A stretch of 64,000 bases of DNA from Maribacter sp. HTCC2170 (GCF_000153165.2 NC_014472.1:2043501-2107500), one strand, 5' to 3'. Shown: positions 17,501-27,945, counted from the stretch's first letter. Translations and numbers: made by a program. Notes: generated from the letters alone by a model not told the origin.

Positions 17501-17968
17501 CTATTTATGTAATTCAAACATAGCCTCAATCTCAACAGGAATATTTCCAGGAAGCATCATACCAACAGCACTGCGTACGCCAACTCCGTTTTCATTGCCA
17601 AACACATCTGCCATCAACTCACTAAACCCGTTTATAACCAAAGGGTGCTGCCCAAACTCTGGAGTAGAATTTACCATGCCCAGAACTTTGACTACCCTTT
17701 TGATCCTATCCACTGAGCCAAAATGGGTGATGATAGTCGAAAGCATTGTAAGGCCAACTTGCTCTGCGGCCAATTTTCCTTGCCCTAGGTTTAAATCATC
17801 ACCAACACGACCAATCATCAATGATCCGTCAGTTTTTACTGGGCCTTGCCCTGAGACATAGAGGAAATTATCCACTACAAGTACGGGTTTGTATACACCT
17901 GCTGGTGGAGGTGCCGGTGGTAATATGAGTCCCAGTGCTTTTATTCTTTCCGAAGGTAAATTTTCCAT
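17501..17968 (-). CDS. RidA family protein (enamine/imine deaminase-like)
   Basis: A 155-residue protein of the YjgF/YER057c/UK114 family, with the conserved C-terminal block GVGVRSAVGMMLPGNIPVEIEAMFEL, whose arginine is the usual carboxylate-binding residue. RidA proteins remove reactive 2-aminoacrylate formed by PLP dehydratases. Its place 5 bp upstream of a D-serine dehydratase-like gene fits this role. It starts 10 bp after the permease gene ends. Confidence 0.9.
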   Translation of the reverse strand: MENLPSERIKALGLILPPAPPPAGVYKPVLVVDNFLYVSGQGPVKTDGSLMIGRVGDDLNLGQGKLAAEQVGLTMLSTIITHFGSVDRIKRVVKVLGMVNSTPEFGQHPLVINGFSELMADVFGNENGVGVRSAVGMMLPGNIPVEIEAMFELHK

Positions 17969-17978
17969 TATTATTATT

Positions 17979-19295
17979 TTAGATGAATATGTCCAATACT
18001 AGTACTCCAAGTAATCCCATTACACCGACCGTAGTTTCCATGACTGTCCAGGTTCTTAGTGTATCTTTGACCGAGAGGTTGAAGTATTCCTTATAGAGCC
18101 AAAAACCACCATCATTTACATGCGACAGCATTAAACTTCCTGACCCAATTGCCAAAACCATCAATTCTGGACTAACACCTGATGTTGACAATAAGGGAAG
18201 GGCAATCCCTGCGGCTGTAAGCCCGGCCACAGTCGCTGACCCAACACATACACGAATCACGGTTGCAATCAACCAAGCTAGAATAAGAGGAGATATTGTT
18301 GAGCCTTTAAGCATTTCACCAATATATTCGCTAACACCACTATCAATCAATACCTGCTTTAGACCTCCAGCCCCAGCGATAATAAGAAGCACCATAGTAA
18401 TACCTGCTACAGCATGCGAAACAGAATCCATTACTTCTTTCATGTTTCGTCCCCGTTTTAATCCTAAGGTATAAACAGCAACTAAAACAGATAGGAGCAT
18501 AGCGATAACAGGATTCCCCATTATCGAAGTAATTTTGTTCAGAACATGTTCTTCAGGAATCAATACATTCACTAAGGCGGCAATGCCAATTAAGATTACT
18601 GGAAGTAAAGCAGTGATAATGCTCGTTGCCGTGCTTGGCATTTCATCATCCTTCAACACTTTGGTGTTCACAAATTCTTTAAGCGGAGTTGCTTCTATAT
18701 TCTTAATGGTTCTTGAGAATAAAGGACCAGCGACGACGATAGCAGGAATAGCAACAATAATTCCATATAATAGGGTCTTGCCAATATCAGCGTCGAACAT
18801 TACGGCAATTCCTGTTGGTGCGGGATGCGGTGGCAAATAACCATGGGTAACAGAAAGAGAGGCCAACATGGGCAATCCTACATAAATCAATGGAAGGCCA
18901 GTTGCGGCGGCGACAGTAAAAACCAATGGTATAAGAATTACAAAACCTACGGTGTAGAACATAGGTATTCCCACAATAAAACCAGTTAGAACCACTGCCC
19001 ATTGAATGTTCTTTTTGCCAAATTTATTGACCAATTTTGTAGTAATTCGCTGTGCGGCACCACTATCAGCTACAAGTTTACCCAGCATTGCCCCAAAACC
19101 AAGAATCATGATCAAACTACCTAAAGTCTTTCCTACACCATCTTGAATTGAACTGAGAACTTGAAGTAAATCCATGCCTTCGGCTACTCCAACTAACAGG
19201 GAGACAATGATGAAGGAAATGAAAGCATTGAGTTTTAAACGAGCAATAAGTAGGAACAGTAATACTATCCCTAGGATAACAATTAGTAATGGCAT
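17979..19295 (-). CDS. GntP family permease
   Basis: A 438-residue membrane protein with about 12 hydrophobic segments, the standard length of gluconate/D-serine permeases of the GntP family. Motifs such as GFGAMLGKLVADSGAAQRI, YLPPHPAPTGIAV and the C-terminal HVNDGGFWLYKEYF are characteristic. Gluconate is the classic substrate, but members related to DsdX carry D-serine, which fits the following genes. It is the first gene of the leftward operon; an aquaporin terminator lies just upstream. Confidence 0.92.
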   Translation of the reverse strand: MPLLIVILGIVLLFLLIARLKLNAFISFIIVSLLVGVAEGMDLLQVLSSIQDGVGKTLGSLIMILGFGAMLGKLVADSGAAQRITTKLVNKFGKKNIQWAVVLTGFIVGIPMFYTVGFVILIPLVFTVAAATGLPLIYVGLPMLASLSVTHGYLPPHPAPTGIAVMFDADIGKTLLYGIIVAIPAIVVAGPLFSRTIKNIEATPLKEFVNTKVLKDDEMPSTATSIITALLPVILIGIAALVNVLIPEEHVLNKITSIMGNPVIAMLLSVLVAVYTLGLKRGRNMKEVMDSVSHAVAGITMVLLIIAGAGGLKQVLIDSGVSEYIGEMLKGSTISPLILAWLIATVIRVCVGSATVAGLTAAGIALPLLSTSGVSPELMVLAIGSGSLMLSHVNDGGFWLYKEYFNLSVKDTLRTWTVMETTVGVMGLLGVLVLDIFI

Positions 19296-19350
19296 ATTTA
19301 GGTTTTATTGATGCAAAAATCAATTCATTAAATATACCATAATTGTTCGA

Positions 19351-19380
19351 AAAAAAAAGGGGCGATACATCGCCCCTTTT
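19351..19380 (-). terminator. intrinsic terminator of the aquaporin gene
   Basis: GGGGCGAT (19359-19366) pairs with ATCGCCCC (19369-19376), flanked by A-run and T-run that extend the stem. Read on the minus strand the hairpin is followed by eight or more T residues, 3 bp after the aquaporin stop. Confidence 0.85.
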
Positions 19381-19382
19381 CA

Positions 19383-20078
19383 TTAGTCATTTTTTTCTGG
19401 AGAAAGGTATTTATAAATAAGTCCGGCCAATAAAGCTCCTATTATAGGGGCAACCCAAAATAACCAAAGTTGGTCAAGTGCCCAATCGCCAACAAACAGT
19501 GCCTGACTTGTACTTCTTGCCGGATTTACCGAAGTATTGGTAACAGGAATACTGATTAAGTGAATCAAAGTAAGACATAGTCCTATAGCCAGCCCAGCCA
19601 AATATTTTGGAGCTTTGGAATGCGTAGCCCCCAGTATTACAAAAAGGAACATGAAGGTCATGACCACTTCGGTGACCAAGGCTGCGGTCATACCATATCC
19701 GTCAGGAGAATGGGCGCCATATCCATTGGCTGCAAAGGTTCCAATAGTGGCTCCTGCTTTTCCAGTGACTATCAAATAAAGAATTCCAGCACCCGCGATG
19801 CCTCCCATTACCTGAGCTATAATATAAGGTACTAATTCTTTGCCGTCGAAACGACCACCCATCCAGAGTCCTATTGAAACTGCCGGATTCAAATGGCATC
19901 CTGAAATATGCCCTATGGCATAGGCCATGGTAACAACTGTTAAGCCAAACGCCAATGATACGCCTACAAAACCAATTCCAAGTTCGGGAATGCCTGCGGC
20001 TAGCATGGCACTACCGCATCCACCTAGTACCAGCCAAAGGGTACCAATAAATTCTGCTACTAATTTTTTCATCTTCAA
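19383..20078 (-). CDS. aqpZ: aquaporin Z-like water channel
   Basis: The 231-residue length is the same as E. coli AqpZ. Six helices and both NPA boxes are visible: NPA at 64-66 ([11 protein letters not shown]) and NPA at 185-187 (NTSVNPARS). The residues before the second NPA (NTSVNPAR) and the small, hydrophobic helices fit a water-selective channel rather than a glycerol facilitator. It is a single-gene unit with its own terminator. Confidence 0.95.
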   Translation of the reverse strand: MKMKKLVAEFIGTLWLVLGGCGSAMLAAGIPELGIGFVGVSLAFGLTVVTMAYAIGHISGCHLNPAVSIGLWMGGRFDGKELVPYIIAQVMGGIAGAGILYLIVTGKAGATIGTFAANGYGAHSPDGYGMTAALVTEVVMTFMFLFVILGATHSKAPKYLAGLAIGLCLTLIHLISIPVTNTSVNPARSTSQALFVGDWALDQLWLFWVAPIIGALLAGLIYKYLSPEKND

Positions 20079-20130
20079 TGTTTTAGTTAATGATTATTAA
20101 ATGTTAGTGTACCCCAAGATAAGAATTTTT

Positions 20131-20150
20131 AACATTGGTTTAACAATGTT
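20131..20150. promoter_or_regulatory. inverted repeat upstream of aqpZ
   Basis: AACATTG (20131-20137) and CAATGTT (20144-20150) are exact reverse complements with a 6-bp spacer, 53 bp upstream of the aqpZ start in the 249-bp gap shared with the divergent propeller gene. It could be an operator; the sequence alone does not name the regulator. Confidence 0.3.
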
Positions 20151-20327
20151 GGTTAATACCACATGGCCTGTTGTATTTAATTGGTTTTCAGGTAACAAAA
20201 TAGTTAGGTTTTCAGTATCTTGTTAGTTAATTCGAATTGGGAATTCTCTTTGGAGATTTCACACGGATTAATCTGCTTTAGAGGGCGGTTTTGATAGCTA
20301 ATTGATTTTTTTGAACGACTAATTAAA

Positions 20328-23300
20328 TTGAAAATGAAAAAAACTATGTTACTCGTATTTGGGTTCTTTTTCGTGTTAGGGTCTCTCGTGGGAACCGCAC
20401 AGGATAAGACCGAATCTATTTGGGATGAAAAGAACTTTGAAGGATTAAAATTTAGAAGTATCGGACCGGCATTTATGTCGGGAAGGCTTTCAGATATCGC
20501 AATTGATCCTGCCAATGAAAATGTATGGTATGCTGCGGTTTCTTCAGGTGGATTATGGAAAACTATAAATGCTGGTACTACATGGAAACCTTTGACGGAT
20601 AAAGAGTCTTTTTACGCCACAGGATGTGTTACCATTGATCCAAACAATAATGGGGTTATTTGGTTGGGCACTGGTGAAAACAACGGAGGGCGACATATTG
20701 GTGTAGGTCATGGAGTTTACAAAAGCACGGATGGAGGTGATTCTTGGAAAAACATGGGACTTAAAAAGTCTGAACATGTTTCCAAGATTATAGTGCATCC
20801 AGACAATTCTGATATAGTATGGGTGGCTTCCCAAGGGCCACTATGGAGTTCAGGTGGAGATAGGGGACTATATAAATCTATTGATGGTGGGAAGACATGG
20901 AACCAAACCCTAAAGATAAATGAATGGACAGGAGTCACTGATTTGATTATAGATCCTCGTAATCCTGATGTTATGTACGCCGCCACTTGGCAACGCCATA
21001 GAAATGTTGCTGCTTATATGGGTGGTGGTCCTGGTACGGCTTTATACAAAAGTACTGATGGAGGTGAGACATGGAAGAAATTGGAAACTGGACTTCCAAA
21101 AGAAGATATGGGTAAAATTGGCTTGGCCATTTCACCTATGCAACCAGATGTATTATATGCTGCAATTGAATTACAAAGAAGAACTGGCGGTGTTTATCGG
21201 TCTACAGATCAGGGAGGTAGTTGGACAAAAATGTCAGATACGGTATCAGGTGCTACAGGGCCTCATTATTATCAGGAACTTGTTGCTTCACCCCATGTTT
21301 TTGATCGTATTTATCTAATGAACAACAACGCTTTGATTTCTGAGGATGGTGGTAAGACCTTCGTCGGGATGAAAGAAGAAAAGAAACATGGTGATAATCA
21401 CTCTTTGGCATTCAAGGCCCATGATCCCAATTATTTATTAATGGGTTCTGATGGAGGAATTTACGAAAGCTTTGACAATTCAGAGACCTGGAAATTTGTG
21501 AGCAATTTGCCAATCACACAGTTTTATAAAGTAGCAGTTGACGATGCCGCACCGTTTTATAATGTTTTTGGAGGTACTCAGGACAATAATTCAGAAGGGG
21601 GTCCGTCTAGAACATTTAATGAAAGGGGTATTGCGAATCAAGATTGGTTTGTTTTGCTAGGCGGTGATGGTCATCAGCCAGCAACAACACCAGGCGACCC
21701 AAATATTGTATATGCCCAATCGCAACAAGGGAATCTGCATAGGGTTGATCGTACCACAGGTGAGGCAGTTTATATTAAACCATATTCAAAACCAGGCGAG
21801 GAATATGAGCGCAATAATTGGGATTCGCCAATTTTAGTGAGTAATCACGATCCAAAACGACTTTATTTTGGTTCTCAACGTGTTTGGCGTTCCGATGATC
21901 AAGGCGATAGCTGGAAGCCTATTTCCGGTGACCTGACCAAGAACCAAGAGCGCTTGTCATTGCCAATTATGGGGAAAAGACAAAGCTGGGATGCCGTATG
22001 GGATGTATATGCAATGTCTACCTATAATACAATAACCTCATTGTCCGAATCCCCATTGGATGAAAATATCATTTTTGCAGGAACAGATGATGGTCATATT
22101 CAATACACAACCACTGGAGGTGATAGTTGGTCCAAGATCAATGTAAATGCGCTGCCAGGAGTTCCAAGCACAGCTTTTGTAAATGACATCAAAGCAGATT
22201 TGCATGATGCGAACAAAGCTTATGTGGTATTGGATAACCATAAATTCGGGGATTATCAACCTTATGTTTATAAAACAACCAATGGAGGTAAATCATGGAG
22301 TGCCATCAACAATGGGCTACCAAAAAATGAAGTTACATGGCGATTGGTCCAAGATCATGTAAATAAAAACCTTCTGTTTTTGGCCACTGAATATGGTATT
22401 TATGTCTCGTTTAATCAAGGGGCAAAGTGGATTAAATTCTCCAACGGATTGCCAACTATTTCTTTTAGGGACCTTGCGATTCAAAAACGTGAGAACGATT
22501 TGATCGGGGCATCTTTTGGAAGAGGTTTCTACATTTTTGATGACTATAGTCCGTTACGTGAGGTTTCTGAGGAAATGTTACGCAAAGAAGGTGTACTATT
22601 TAAACCAAGAAAGGCATTACAGTATACCCAAGAGTCAGGTAGAACTAGACAGGGAGGTGATTTTTATACTGCTGATAATCCGCCATATGGCGCAGTGTTC
22701 AACTATTATTTATCAAAAGCTGATAAAACTGATGCGGCAAGTAGAAAGGAAAGTGAGAAAAAATTAAAGAAAGCCAAAAAGGATATTTCTTTCCCAGGAT
22801 GGGAAGCCCTGGAAAATGAAAAAAACCAAAGTAAACCTTCCGTTGTTTTGGTAGTGAAAAATTCTGATAACGCAGTCGTGGCCCGAGTAAAGGGACCTTT
22901 AAAAAAGGGATTCCAACAAGTTTCTTGGGACTTAACACAATCTATGAAAGCAACATTGTCAACCAAAAATGAACCTGAAAATCCATGGTTTAGAAGAACG
23001 GCGATGATTGATCCAGGAATGCATAGCGTGACCTTATATAAATCAGTTGATGGGAATGTAACACAACTTGGGTCTTCACAGAATTTTGAAGTTGAGCGTA
23101 TACGTGAAAATGTACTTACTAATCCGAATGAAAGTAGCATAACAAATTACAAGAAAGATGTAAAGGAGTTTTCTGCTAAGCTAGAAGTGGCGTTACACGA
23201 TTTTCAAAAAATGGCCAAGAGGGTTAAGGCCTTTGAAAAGGCGTTGAATTTAACCAATGCTGCTCCGGGGGCATTGGAAGAAGAGGTTGCCAAGTTAAAA

Positions 23301-23579
23301 AGGACCATGCATTCTTTGAATACCACCTTGTTTGGTAATTCTGCAAAAGCCGAAGTAGGTGAAAAAGAAGATCCTACTGTCAGTGATCGAATGATGATTG
23401 CACAACGCGGCTTTTTTGGAAATACGTACGGGCCAACAAAAATGCAGATGGAAAGTCTAGAGATGGCCAAGAAACAATTTTCTGGGATTATGCCTGAGTT
23501 ATTCAAATTCATGGAAACTGATGTTCCTAGGGTTGAGAAATTATTGTTTGATGCTGGGGCACCACCAATTGTAGATTAA
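20328..23579 (+). CDS. secreted sortilin/VPS10-like beta-propeller protein
   Basis: A 1083-residue protein with a signal peptide (MKMKKTMLLVFGFFFVLGSLVGTAQ). At least nine Asp-box/BNR-type motifs of the form S-x-D-G-G-x-S/T-W are seen between residues about 80 and 700, for example STDGGDSWKNMG, SIDGGKTWNQT, STDGGETWKKLE, SDDQGDSWKPI and TTNGGKSWSAI. This is the pattern of large beta-propellers of the VPS10/sortilin and WD40/YVTN-like glycosyl hydrolase annotation. The C-terminal 350 residues are a linker plus helical region. Such proteins are common in marine Bacteroidota; substrate and catalysis are unknown. Confidence 0.82.
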   Translation: MKMKKTMLLVFGFFFVLGSLVGTAQDKTESIWDEKNFEGLKFRSIGPAFMSGRLSDIAIDPANENVWYAAVSSGGLWKTINAGTTWKPLTDKESFYATGCVTIDPNNNGVIWLGTGENNGGRHIGVGHGVYKSTDGGDSWKNMGLKKSEHVSKIIVHPDNSDIVWVASQGPLWSSGGDRGLYKSIDGGKTWNQTLKINEWTGVTDLIIDPRNPDVMYAATWQRHRNVAAYMGGGPGTALYKSTDGGETWKKLETGLPKEDMGKIGLAISPMQPDVLYAAIELQRRTGGVYRSTDQGGSWTKMSDTVSGATGPHYYQELVASPHVFDRIYLMNNNALISEDGGKTFVGMKEEKKHGDNHSLAFKAHDPNYLLMGSDGGIYESFDNSETWKFVSNLPITQFYKVAVDDAAPFYNVFGGTQDNNSEGGPSRTFNERGIANQDWFVLLGGDGHQPATTPGDPNIVYAQSQQGNLHRVDRTTGEAVYIKPYSKPGEEYERNNWDSPILVSNHDPKRLYFGSQRVWRSDDQGDSWKPISGDLTKNQERLSLPIMGKRQSWDAVWDVYAMSTYNTITSLSESPLDENIIFAGTDDGHIQYTTTGGDSWSKINVNALPGVPSTAFVNDIKADLHDANKAYVVLDNHKFGDYQPYVYKTTNGGKSWSAINNGLPKNEVTWRLVQDHVNKNLLFLATEYGIYVSFNQGAKWIKFSNGLPTISFRDLAIQKRENDLIGASFGRGFYIFDDYSPLREVSEEMLRKEGVLFKPRKALQYTQESGRTRQGGDFYTADNPPYGAVFNYYLSKADKTDAASRKESEKKLKKAKKDISFPGWEALENEKNQSKPSVVLVVKNSDNAVVARVKGPLKKGFQQVSWDLTQSMKATLSTKNEPENPWFRRTAMIDPGMHSVTLYKSVDGNVTQLGSSQNFEVERIRENVLTNPNESSITNYKKDVKEFSAKLEVALHDFQKMAKRVKAFEKALNLTNAAPGALEEEVAKLKRTMHSLNTTLFGNSAKAEVGEKEDPTVSDRMMIAQRGFFGNTYGPTKMQMESLEMAKKQFSGIMPELFKFMETDVPRVEKLLFDAGAPPIVD

Positions 23580-23593
23580 ATGTATTAAAGAAT

Positions 23594-23630
23594 GAAGCGC
23601 GGCAACTATTTTTTGACCGCGCTTCTTATT
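23594..23630 (+). terminator. terminator of the propeller gene
   Basis: GAAGCGCGG (23594-23602) and CCGCGCTTC (23617-23625) are exact 9-bp arms around a 14-nt loop, followed by TTATTT, 14 bp after the stop codon at 23579. Confidence 0.75.
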
Positions 23631-23660
23631 TACCATAATTCCAACAAGATCAAATAAATC

Positions 23661-24923
23661 ATGAAGAAGAGAGACTTTCTAAAAAAAATGGGTCAGGCAG
23701 CGGTATTGTCCCCATTTTTACCAATGGGTTTACAGGCACAGTCCACATACAATGATGAACCCTATCCCAAGGACAATGATAAGGAGTTTTGGAAACGAAT
23801 CAGGAAGGATTATGCCTTAAAACCCGATTACATTAATCTTGAAAATGGGTACTATAATTTTGCTCCACAGCCCACTTTGAACAAATTCATCGAACATGTA
23901 AAAATGGTGAATTACGAAGCATCACATTATATGCGCACCGTTCAGTGGGACAATAAGAACAATGTGGCAGCCCGACTGGCAAAAATGGTTGGGGTACAGC
24001 CAGAAGAATTGATTATTACTCGAAATACCACGGAATCATTGGATATGATTATTGGAGGATTTCCATGGGAAGAAGGTGATGAAGCCATATTCGCAGTACA
24101 GGATTATGGATCCATGCAAGACCATTTTAACCAGATAGCAAAACGCTACGGAGTAGTAAACAAGGTGGTTTCTGTGCCAAACCATCCTAAAAATGATGAG
24201 GAGATAGTTAAATTATATGAAGAACAGATTACCCCTAAAACAAAATTGATCATGGTCTGTCATATGATTAATATTACGGGTCATATTCTTCCAATCAGAA
24301 AGATATGTGATATGGCCCATAAACACGGAGTTGAGGTTATGGTTGATGGGGCGCATTGCATTGGCCATTTTGATATTAATATTGCCAAATTGAATTGTGA
24401 TTATTATGGTTCAAGTCTACATAAATGGTTGAGTACGCCATTGGGAGCCGGACTACTTTATGTTGCCCAGGATAAAATTCCCAAAATCTGGCCCTTACTG
24501 GCAGATTATATCAAGAATGAAGACAAAATACAACGGTTGAACCACACGGGAACCCATCCTGTTCATACGGATCTGGCTATTAATGATGCTATTGATTATC
24601 TCGAAATGATCGGTATGGAACGCAAGGAAGAAAGAATGCGTTTTATTCAACGGTATTGGAGTGATCAATTACGTGATGTAAAGCATATTGTTATTAATAC
24701 ACCCATAGAAGAACATCGTTCTTGCGGAATCGCCAATGTGGGCATTTCACATATGAAGCCAGCAGATTTGGCAAAAACATTATTGGATGAATTTAAAGTG
24801 TTTACGGTCGCTATTGACTATTCCAATGTACAAGGCTGCAGGATAACACCCAATGTCTATACGACCATTGATGAAATGGACCACTTCGTTGCTGCCATGA
24901 AAACTATGGCAAGCAGGGCTTAG
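23661..24923 (+). CDS. exported class V aminotransferase-like PLP protein
   Basis: A 420-residue protein of the aminotransferase class V / isopenicillin-N-epimerase-like group. The PLP lysine is expected in SSLHKWLSTPLGAGLLYV, preceded by the aspartate of VMVDGAHCIGHFDI. The N-terminus KKRDFLKKMGQAAVLSPFLPMG looks like a Tat-type leader with a Lys-Arg variant of the twin arginine, which would fit export of a folded cofactor-containing enzyme. It follows the propeller gene by 81 bp but is separated by a terminator. The substrate is not known. Confidence 0.83.
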   Translation: MKKRDFLKKMGQAAVLSPFLPMGLQAQSTYNDEPYPKDNDKEFWKRIRKDYALKPDYINLENGYYNFAPQPTLNKFIEHVKMVNYEASHYMRTVQWDNKNNVAARLAKMVGVQPEELIITRNTTESLDMIIGGFPWEEGDEAIFAVQDYGSMQDHFNQIAKRYGVVNKVVSVPNHPKNDEEIVKLYEEQITPKTKLIMVCHMINITGHILPIRKICDMAHKHGVEVMVDGAHCIGHFDINIAKLNCDYYGSSLHKWLSTPLGAGLLYVAQDKIPKIWPLLADYIKNEDKIQRLNHTGTHPVHTDLAINDAIDYLEMIGMERKEERMRFIQRYWSDQLRDVKHIVINTPIEEHRSCGIANVGISHMKPADLAKTLLDEFKVFTVAIDYSNVQGCRITPNVYTTIDEMDHFVAAMKTMASRA

Positions 24924-24970
24924 ACAATTGTTCTATAATAATTTTTGAGCTCCTGCTTAATAATAGGCTC

Positions 24971-26623
24971 TTAGTTTCTGATTTGCTCCAGGTCCTTATT
25001 GCTTCCGGTCATTTGCCATTGTCCTAAAGAAATAGGGATATTACCAATCGCATTCAATTGGTCAAAAAAGTCCTTCATCAAAAAGGGTTCGTTTTTTGTT
25101 TCCTTCATTTTTGCAAACTCTGCCATGGTATTTTCAAGTAGGTATTTTCCGGTGATGTAACTACTGCCATAGCCAGGTTGACGTAGATACAGGTGTTGTT
25201 CAAACAAAAGGAGTTCTTTTTCGGTTTTCATCCATCCCCTCGGGGTATATTCAGAATGTATTCCACCAGCCTCTTCCATGGTCATTTCATTGGCATGGGC
25301 ATAGAGGGAGCCTAACCCACGGGCAGCTCGTTGCGCTATCATGATATATACCAATTCGCGAGCTCTCGGGCTGTCTTCATACAATCCGGCATGCATGAAC
25401 ATTTCTTCAACTGCAGTGGCAGTACCTTCGTTGCGTGAATCAAAGATATTGTACAATAAGGGCCCACGGCGAATCTCACTTTTATGGGGTTCGGTATCCA
25501 TTCGTGCCAATTCGAACCAATGATAAAAATGGGAATACAATGGTCGCTGATCATAATGGGTTACGATCCAGAAGAAATTACGTTTCTCGGCGGGAATGTA
25601 TTTTCCCATATGGGGTCGTAACGCAGGTTCAAAATAATCCTTAACGGTGACCATTTCGTCCTTTTCAAGAAAGTTGAGAAAACTCTGGGCCGATTTTTCA
25701 GCCATTGCAGCATACATTTTCGGGGAATTGGCATCTTTTAGTTCTGGCAAATTTCGGTTTCTGTGTTCCTCAAGTTTTAAAGAGGACCATGCACGTGCCA
25801 GTTCCCGTTTTAGAATCATTACCTCATCTTCCCAGGTCAAGGGAACCAAATGTACATTTTGCAGATACCAGGTATAGTTTTCCTTACCAATTCCTGATGG
25901 GCCTGTTTTTGATGGTGCTTGTTTCTCTAACCAAACTACTAGGCTATCAGTAGAGGTAATGGCCGCTTGGATTGCCGATATTAGTTTTCTGTCGTTTTTT
26001 ATATGTGGCCATTGTAGTAGTTGCTTTAGGTTTTCACTTTGGTATTTTATATCGCGTATACCGGCAATCCAAAGTTCTTTAGCGTTTCCAGTGAGGTTTA
26101 TTTTTGCCTGTTCATTCAATGAGGGGATGACATTAAGGTCGTACAGCAATCTGGCTTTTTCGCTTTTGATCAAAGGAAATTCATACGTCCAGATTTCTGT
26201 GGTACCATGATGTGTGGGTCCTTCATGGGCAGGCACATCACTACGGGACATCCAGAGCGATTTGTAAAAGGCTGGGTCGCGCGCCCACGGCTTTAGTATG
26301 CGATGGTTAAAATCATACCCATTCATTTCAGCCTTTACAATATTCCAGTCTACCTGTTGTTCAATTGACCATTCGGAAATATCCATAGCGAGCAACTCAC
26401 TTTGCAATTTCTTGAATTTGGGCCAGCGTTTTGCGAAAGTTTCAGCTGTATAATCCGGAGCGCTATCCTTCAATGGAGGGTTTTCAAAGGTCCGCCATTC
26501 TTTGAACAAGGCTGTCAATTCACCGTATTCGACAATGGACTTTGTTTGGCCCATCGCCAATTGAAACCCTACAAGGGTGATGATCATAAGTGAAATCTGT
26601 TGAATCGATGCTATTTTTTTCAT
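24971..26623 (-). CDS. DUF885 family secreted protein
   Basis: A 550-residue protein with an N-terminal signal peptide ending near MGQTK. The C-terminal half has blocks that resemble the DUF885 family: [38 protein letters not shown] and [20 protein letters not shown]885 proteins are helical putative metallopeptidases; the usual HExxPGH motif is not evident, since the glutamate pair is followed by MFMHAGL instead. It is convergent with the aminotransferase gene. Catalytic activity is therefore uncertain. Confidence 0.7.
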   Translation of the reverse strand: MKKIASIQQISLMIITLVGFQLAMGQTKSIVEYGELTALFKEWRTFENPPLKDSAPDYTAETFAKRWPKFKKLQSELLAMDISEWSIEQQVDWNIVKAEMNGYDFNHRILKPWARDPAFYKSLWMSRSDVPAHEGPTHHGTTEIWTYEFPLIKSEKARLLYDLNVIPSLNEQAKINLTGNAKELWIAGIRDIKYQSENLKQLLQWPHIKNDRKLISAIQAAITSTDSLVVWLEKQAPSKTGPSGIGKENYTWYLQNVHLVPLTWEDEVMILKRELARAWSSLKLEEHRNRNLPELKDANSPKMYAAMAEKSAQSFLNFLEKDEMVTVKDYFEPALRPHMGKYIPAEKRNFFWIVTHYDQRPLYSHFYHWFELARMDTEPHKSEIRRGPLLYNIFDSRNEGTATAVEEMFMHAGLYEDSPRARELVYIMIAQRAARGLGSLYAHANEMTMEEAGGIHSEYTPRGWMKTEKELLLFEQHLYLRQPGYGSSYITGKYLLENTMAEFAKMKETKNEPFLMKDFFDQLNAIGNIPISLGQWQMTGSNKDLEQIRN

Positions 26624-26671
26624 GGGATAAATATACCTTTAGTGATTATAAACGTTGTATTGTCACGCTCC

Positions 26672-27157
26672 TCAGAGCGCCCTTGTCATTTTTCCAATAT
26701 TCATTTTTTCGCCTTTATTAAAGTGAATCTCCCGAACCATTGTCATATCGTTCCATAGATATTTATGGCCTTTTAAACTACGGGTCAAATTCATGCGACG
26801 TTTCAAGGCCCTCATTTCAGTTTCGGTAGCTTCCCTACGCTTGCCAAGAGTACCATATAATCTAAAAGCAGGATAGGTTTTAAAGTGCCCTTTGAACAAT
26901 GATTTCAACCAAAAAAGTTTGCTGCTGTTCACGGCCAAGATGCAGATATTGTTATTGGTTGTAGCATGCTTTGGTAGTGTAGAAACGAACTTTTCAAAAT
27001 AAAACCCCGTCTGGTCTTTATTTAGGAATACGGTACCAACTGGAGTTACCGTTGGTGCGTTGTCCGCATCGACTGATGCTATAGCGACATGTAGGCTTGA
27101 ACCAAAACTTTGGCTAAAATGTTTTCTTATTTTATCCCAATCCTTAATTAATTCCAC
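26672..27157 (-). CDS. pyridoxamine 5'-phosphate oxidase-like (PPOX split-barrel) protein
   Basis: A 161-residue flavin-type split-barrel protein, with the N-terminal strand pattern LHVAIASVDADNAPTVTPVGTVFLN and the typical KHATTNNNICILAV strand. Family members bind FMN or F420 and reduce or oxidise small molecules, but the substrate here cannot be told. Its start codon overlaps the last base of the DUF1080 gene, so the two are probably translationally coupled. Confidence 0.78.
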   Translation of the reverse strand: MELIKDWDKIRKHFSQSFGSSLHVAIASVDADNAPTVTPVGTVFLNKDQTGFYFEKFVSTLPKHATTNNNICILAVNSSKLFWLKSLFKGHFKTYPAFRLYGTLGKRREATETEMRALKRRMNLTRSLKGHKYLWNDMTMVREIHFNKGEKMNIGKMTRAL

Positions 27158-27945
27158 TATAATTTCCGAAGCCAGATATTCCTGAATTGTGTTTTGTTCC
27201 CATGATCTTGTAGCTTAATAACGTCATCCCCGTGCGAATCAGGGTACATATGAAGCCCAATGTAATTGGTTAAACCGGCGATAGTGACATTGTTCTGTAC
27301 CAAAACGCCATTGTGCAAAACTGTAATTCGGGCGGGTGAGTCCAATCGGCCATCTTCCTTGAATCTTGGTGCCGTGTACACCACATCATAGGTGTTCCAT
27401 TCCAATGGGTTGCGCATTGCGTTCACCAAAGGAGCATGGTCTTTATAGATACTGGCGGCTTGCCCGTTGCGATAGGTTCGATTGTTATAGGAATCCAAAA
27501 TTTGCAGTTCGTAGCGGTCCTGAAAAAATACACCACTGTTACCACGTCCTTGTCCGGCACTCTCTACCTTATCAGGAGCACTGAATTCTATATGTAATTG
27601 GATATCCCCAAATTTCATTTTGGTCTGAATGTAACCAGAACCCGGTACCACTTCCATAATATCATTATCTACAATTTTCCAAGGGGCAGGCTTTGTATTA
27701 TCTATTTGACTTACCCACTGATCTAAGTTAGATCCGTCGAATAAGATAATGGCATCTGAAGGAGCATCACCTAAAACCTTGGCAGGGGTAACCACCGTAA
27801 CTTCGGGTTCCCATATTTCAGTCATTTCCGGTTTCATGGGCATAGGGGAAACCTCTGGTGGCGTACTGGGGTAATTATGTTGTGCTTGCGTAGTGATGGT
27901 GAAAGTAATGGCAATAAGTGATAGCCAGACTAATTTAGATTTCAT
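27157..27945 (-). CDS. secreted DUF1080 protein (3-keto-disaccharide hydrolase family)
   Basis: A 262-residue protein with a signal peptide (MKSKLVWLSLIAITFTITTQAQ) and one concanavalin-like DUF1080 domain from about residue 65: AIILFDGSNLDQWVS, GRGNSGVFFQDRYELQILDSY and the final TQFRNIWLRKL. Some members of this family act on 3-keto-glucosides made by Gfo/Idh/MocA-type oxidoreductases. A Tat-exported oxidoreductase of that type is encoded 4 kb away, but in another unit. The gene overlaps the PPOX gene by one base. Confidence 0.85.
   Translation of the reverse strand: MKSKLVWLSLIAITFTITTQAQHNYPSTPPEVSPMPMKPEMTEIWEPEVTVVTPAKVLGDAPSDAIILFDGSNLDQWVSQIDNTKPAPWKIVDNDIMEVVPGSGYIQTKMKFGDIQLHIEFSAPDKVESAGQGRGNSGVFFQDRYELQILDSYNNRTYRNGQAASIYKDHAPLVNAMRNPLEWNTYDVVYTAPRFKEDGRLDSPARITVLHNGVLVQNNVTIAGLTNYIGLHMYPDSHGDDVIKLQDHGNKTQFRNIWLRKL

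Noticed and set aside
24924-24970. Terminator between the aminotransferase and DUF885 genes
   Set aside because: The only pairing (GAGC with GCTC plus a bulged extension) is weak and has no good T-run.
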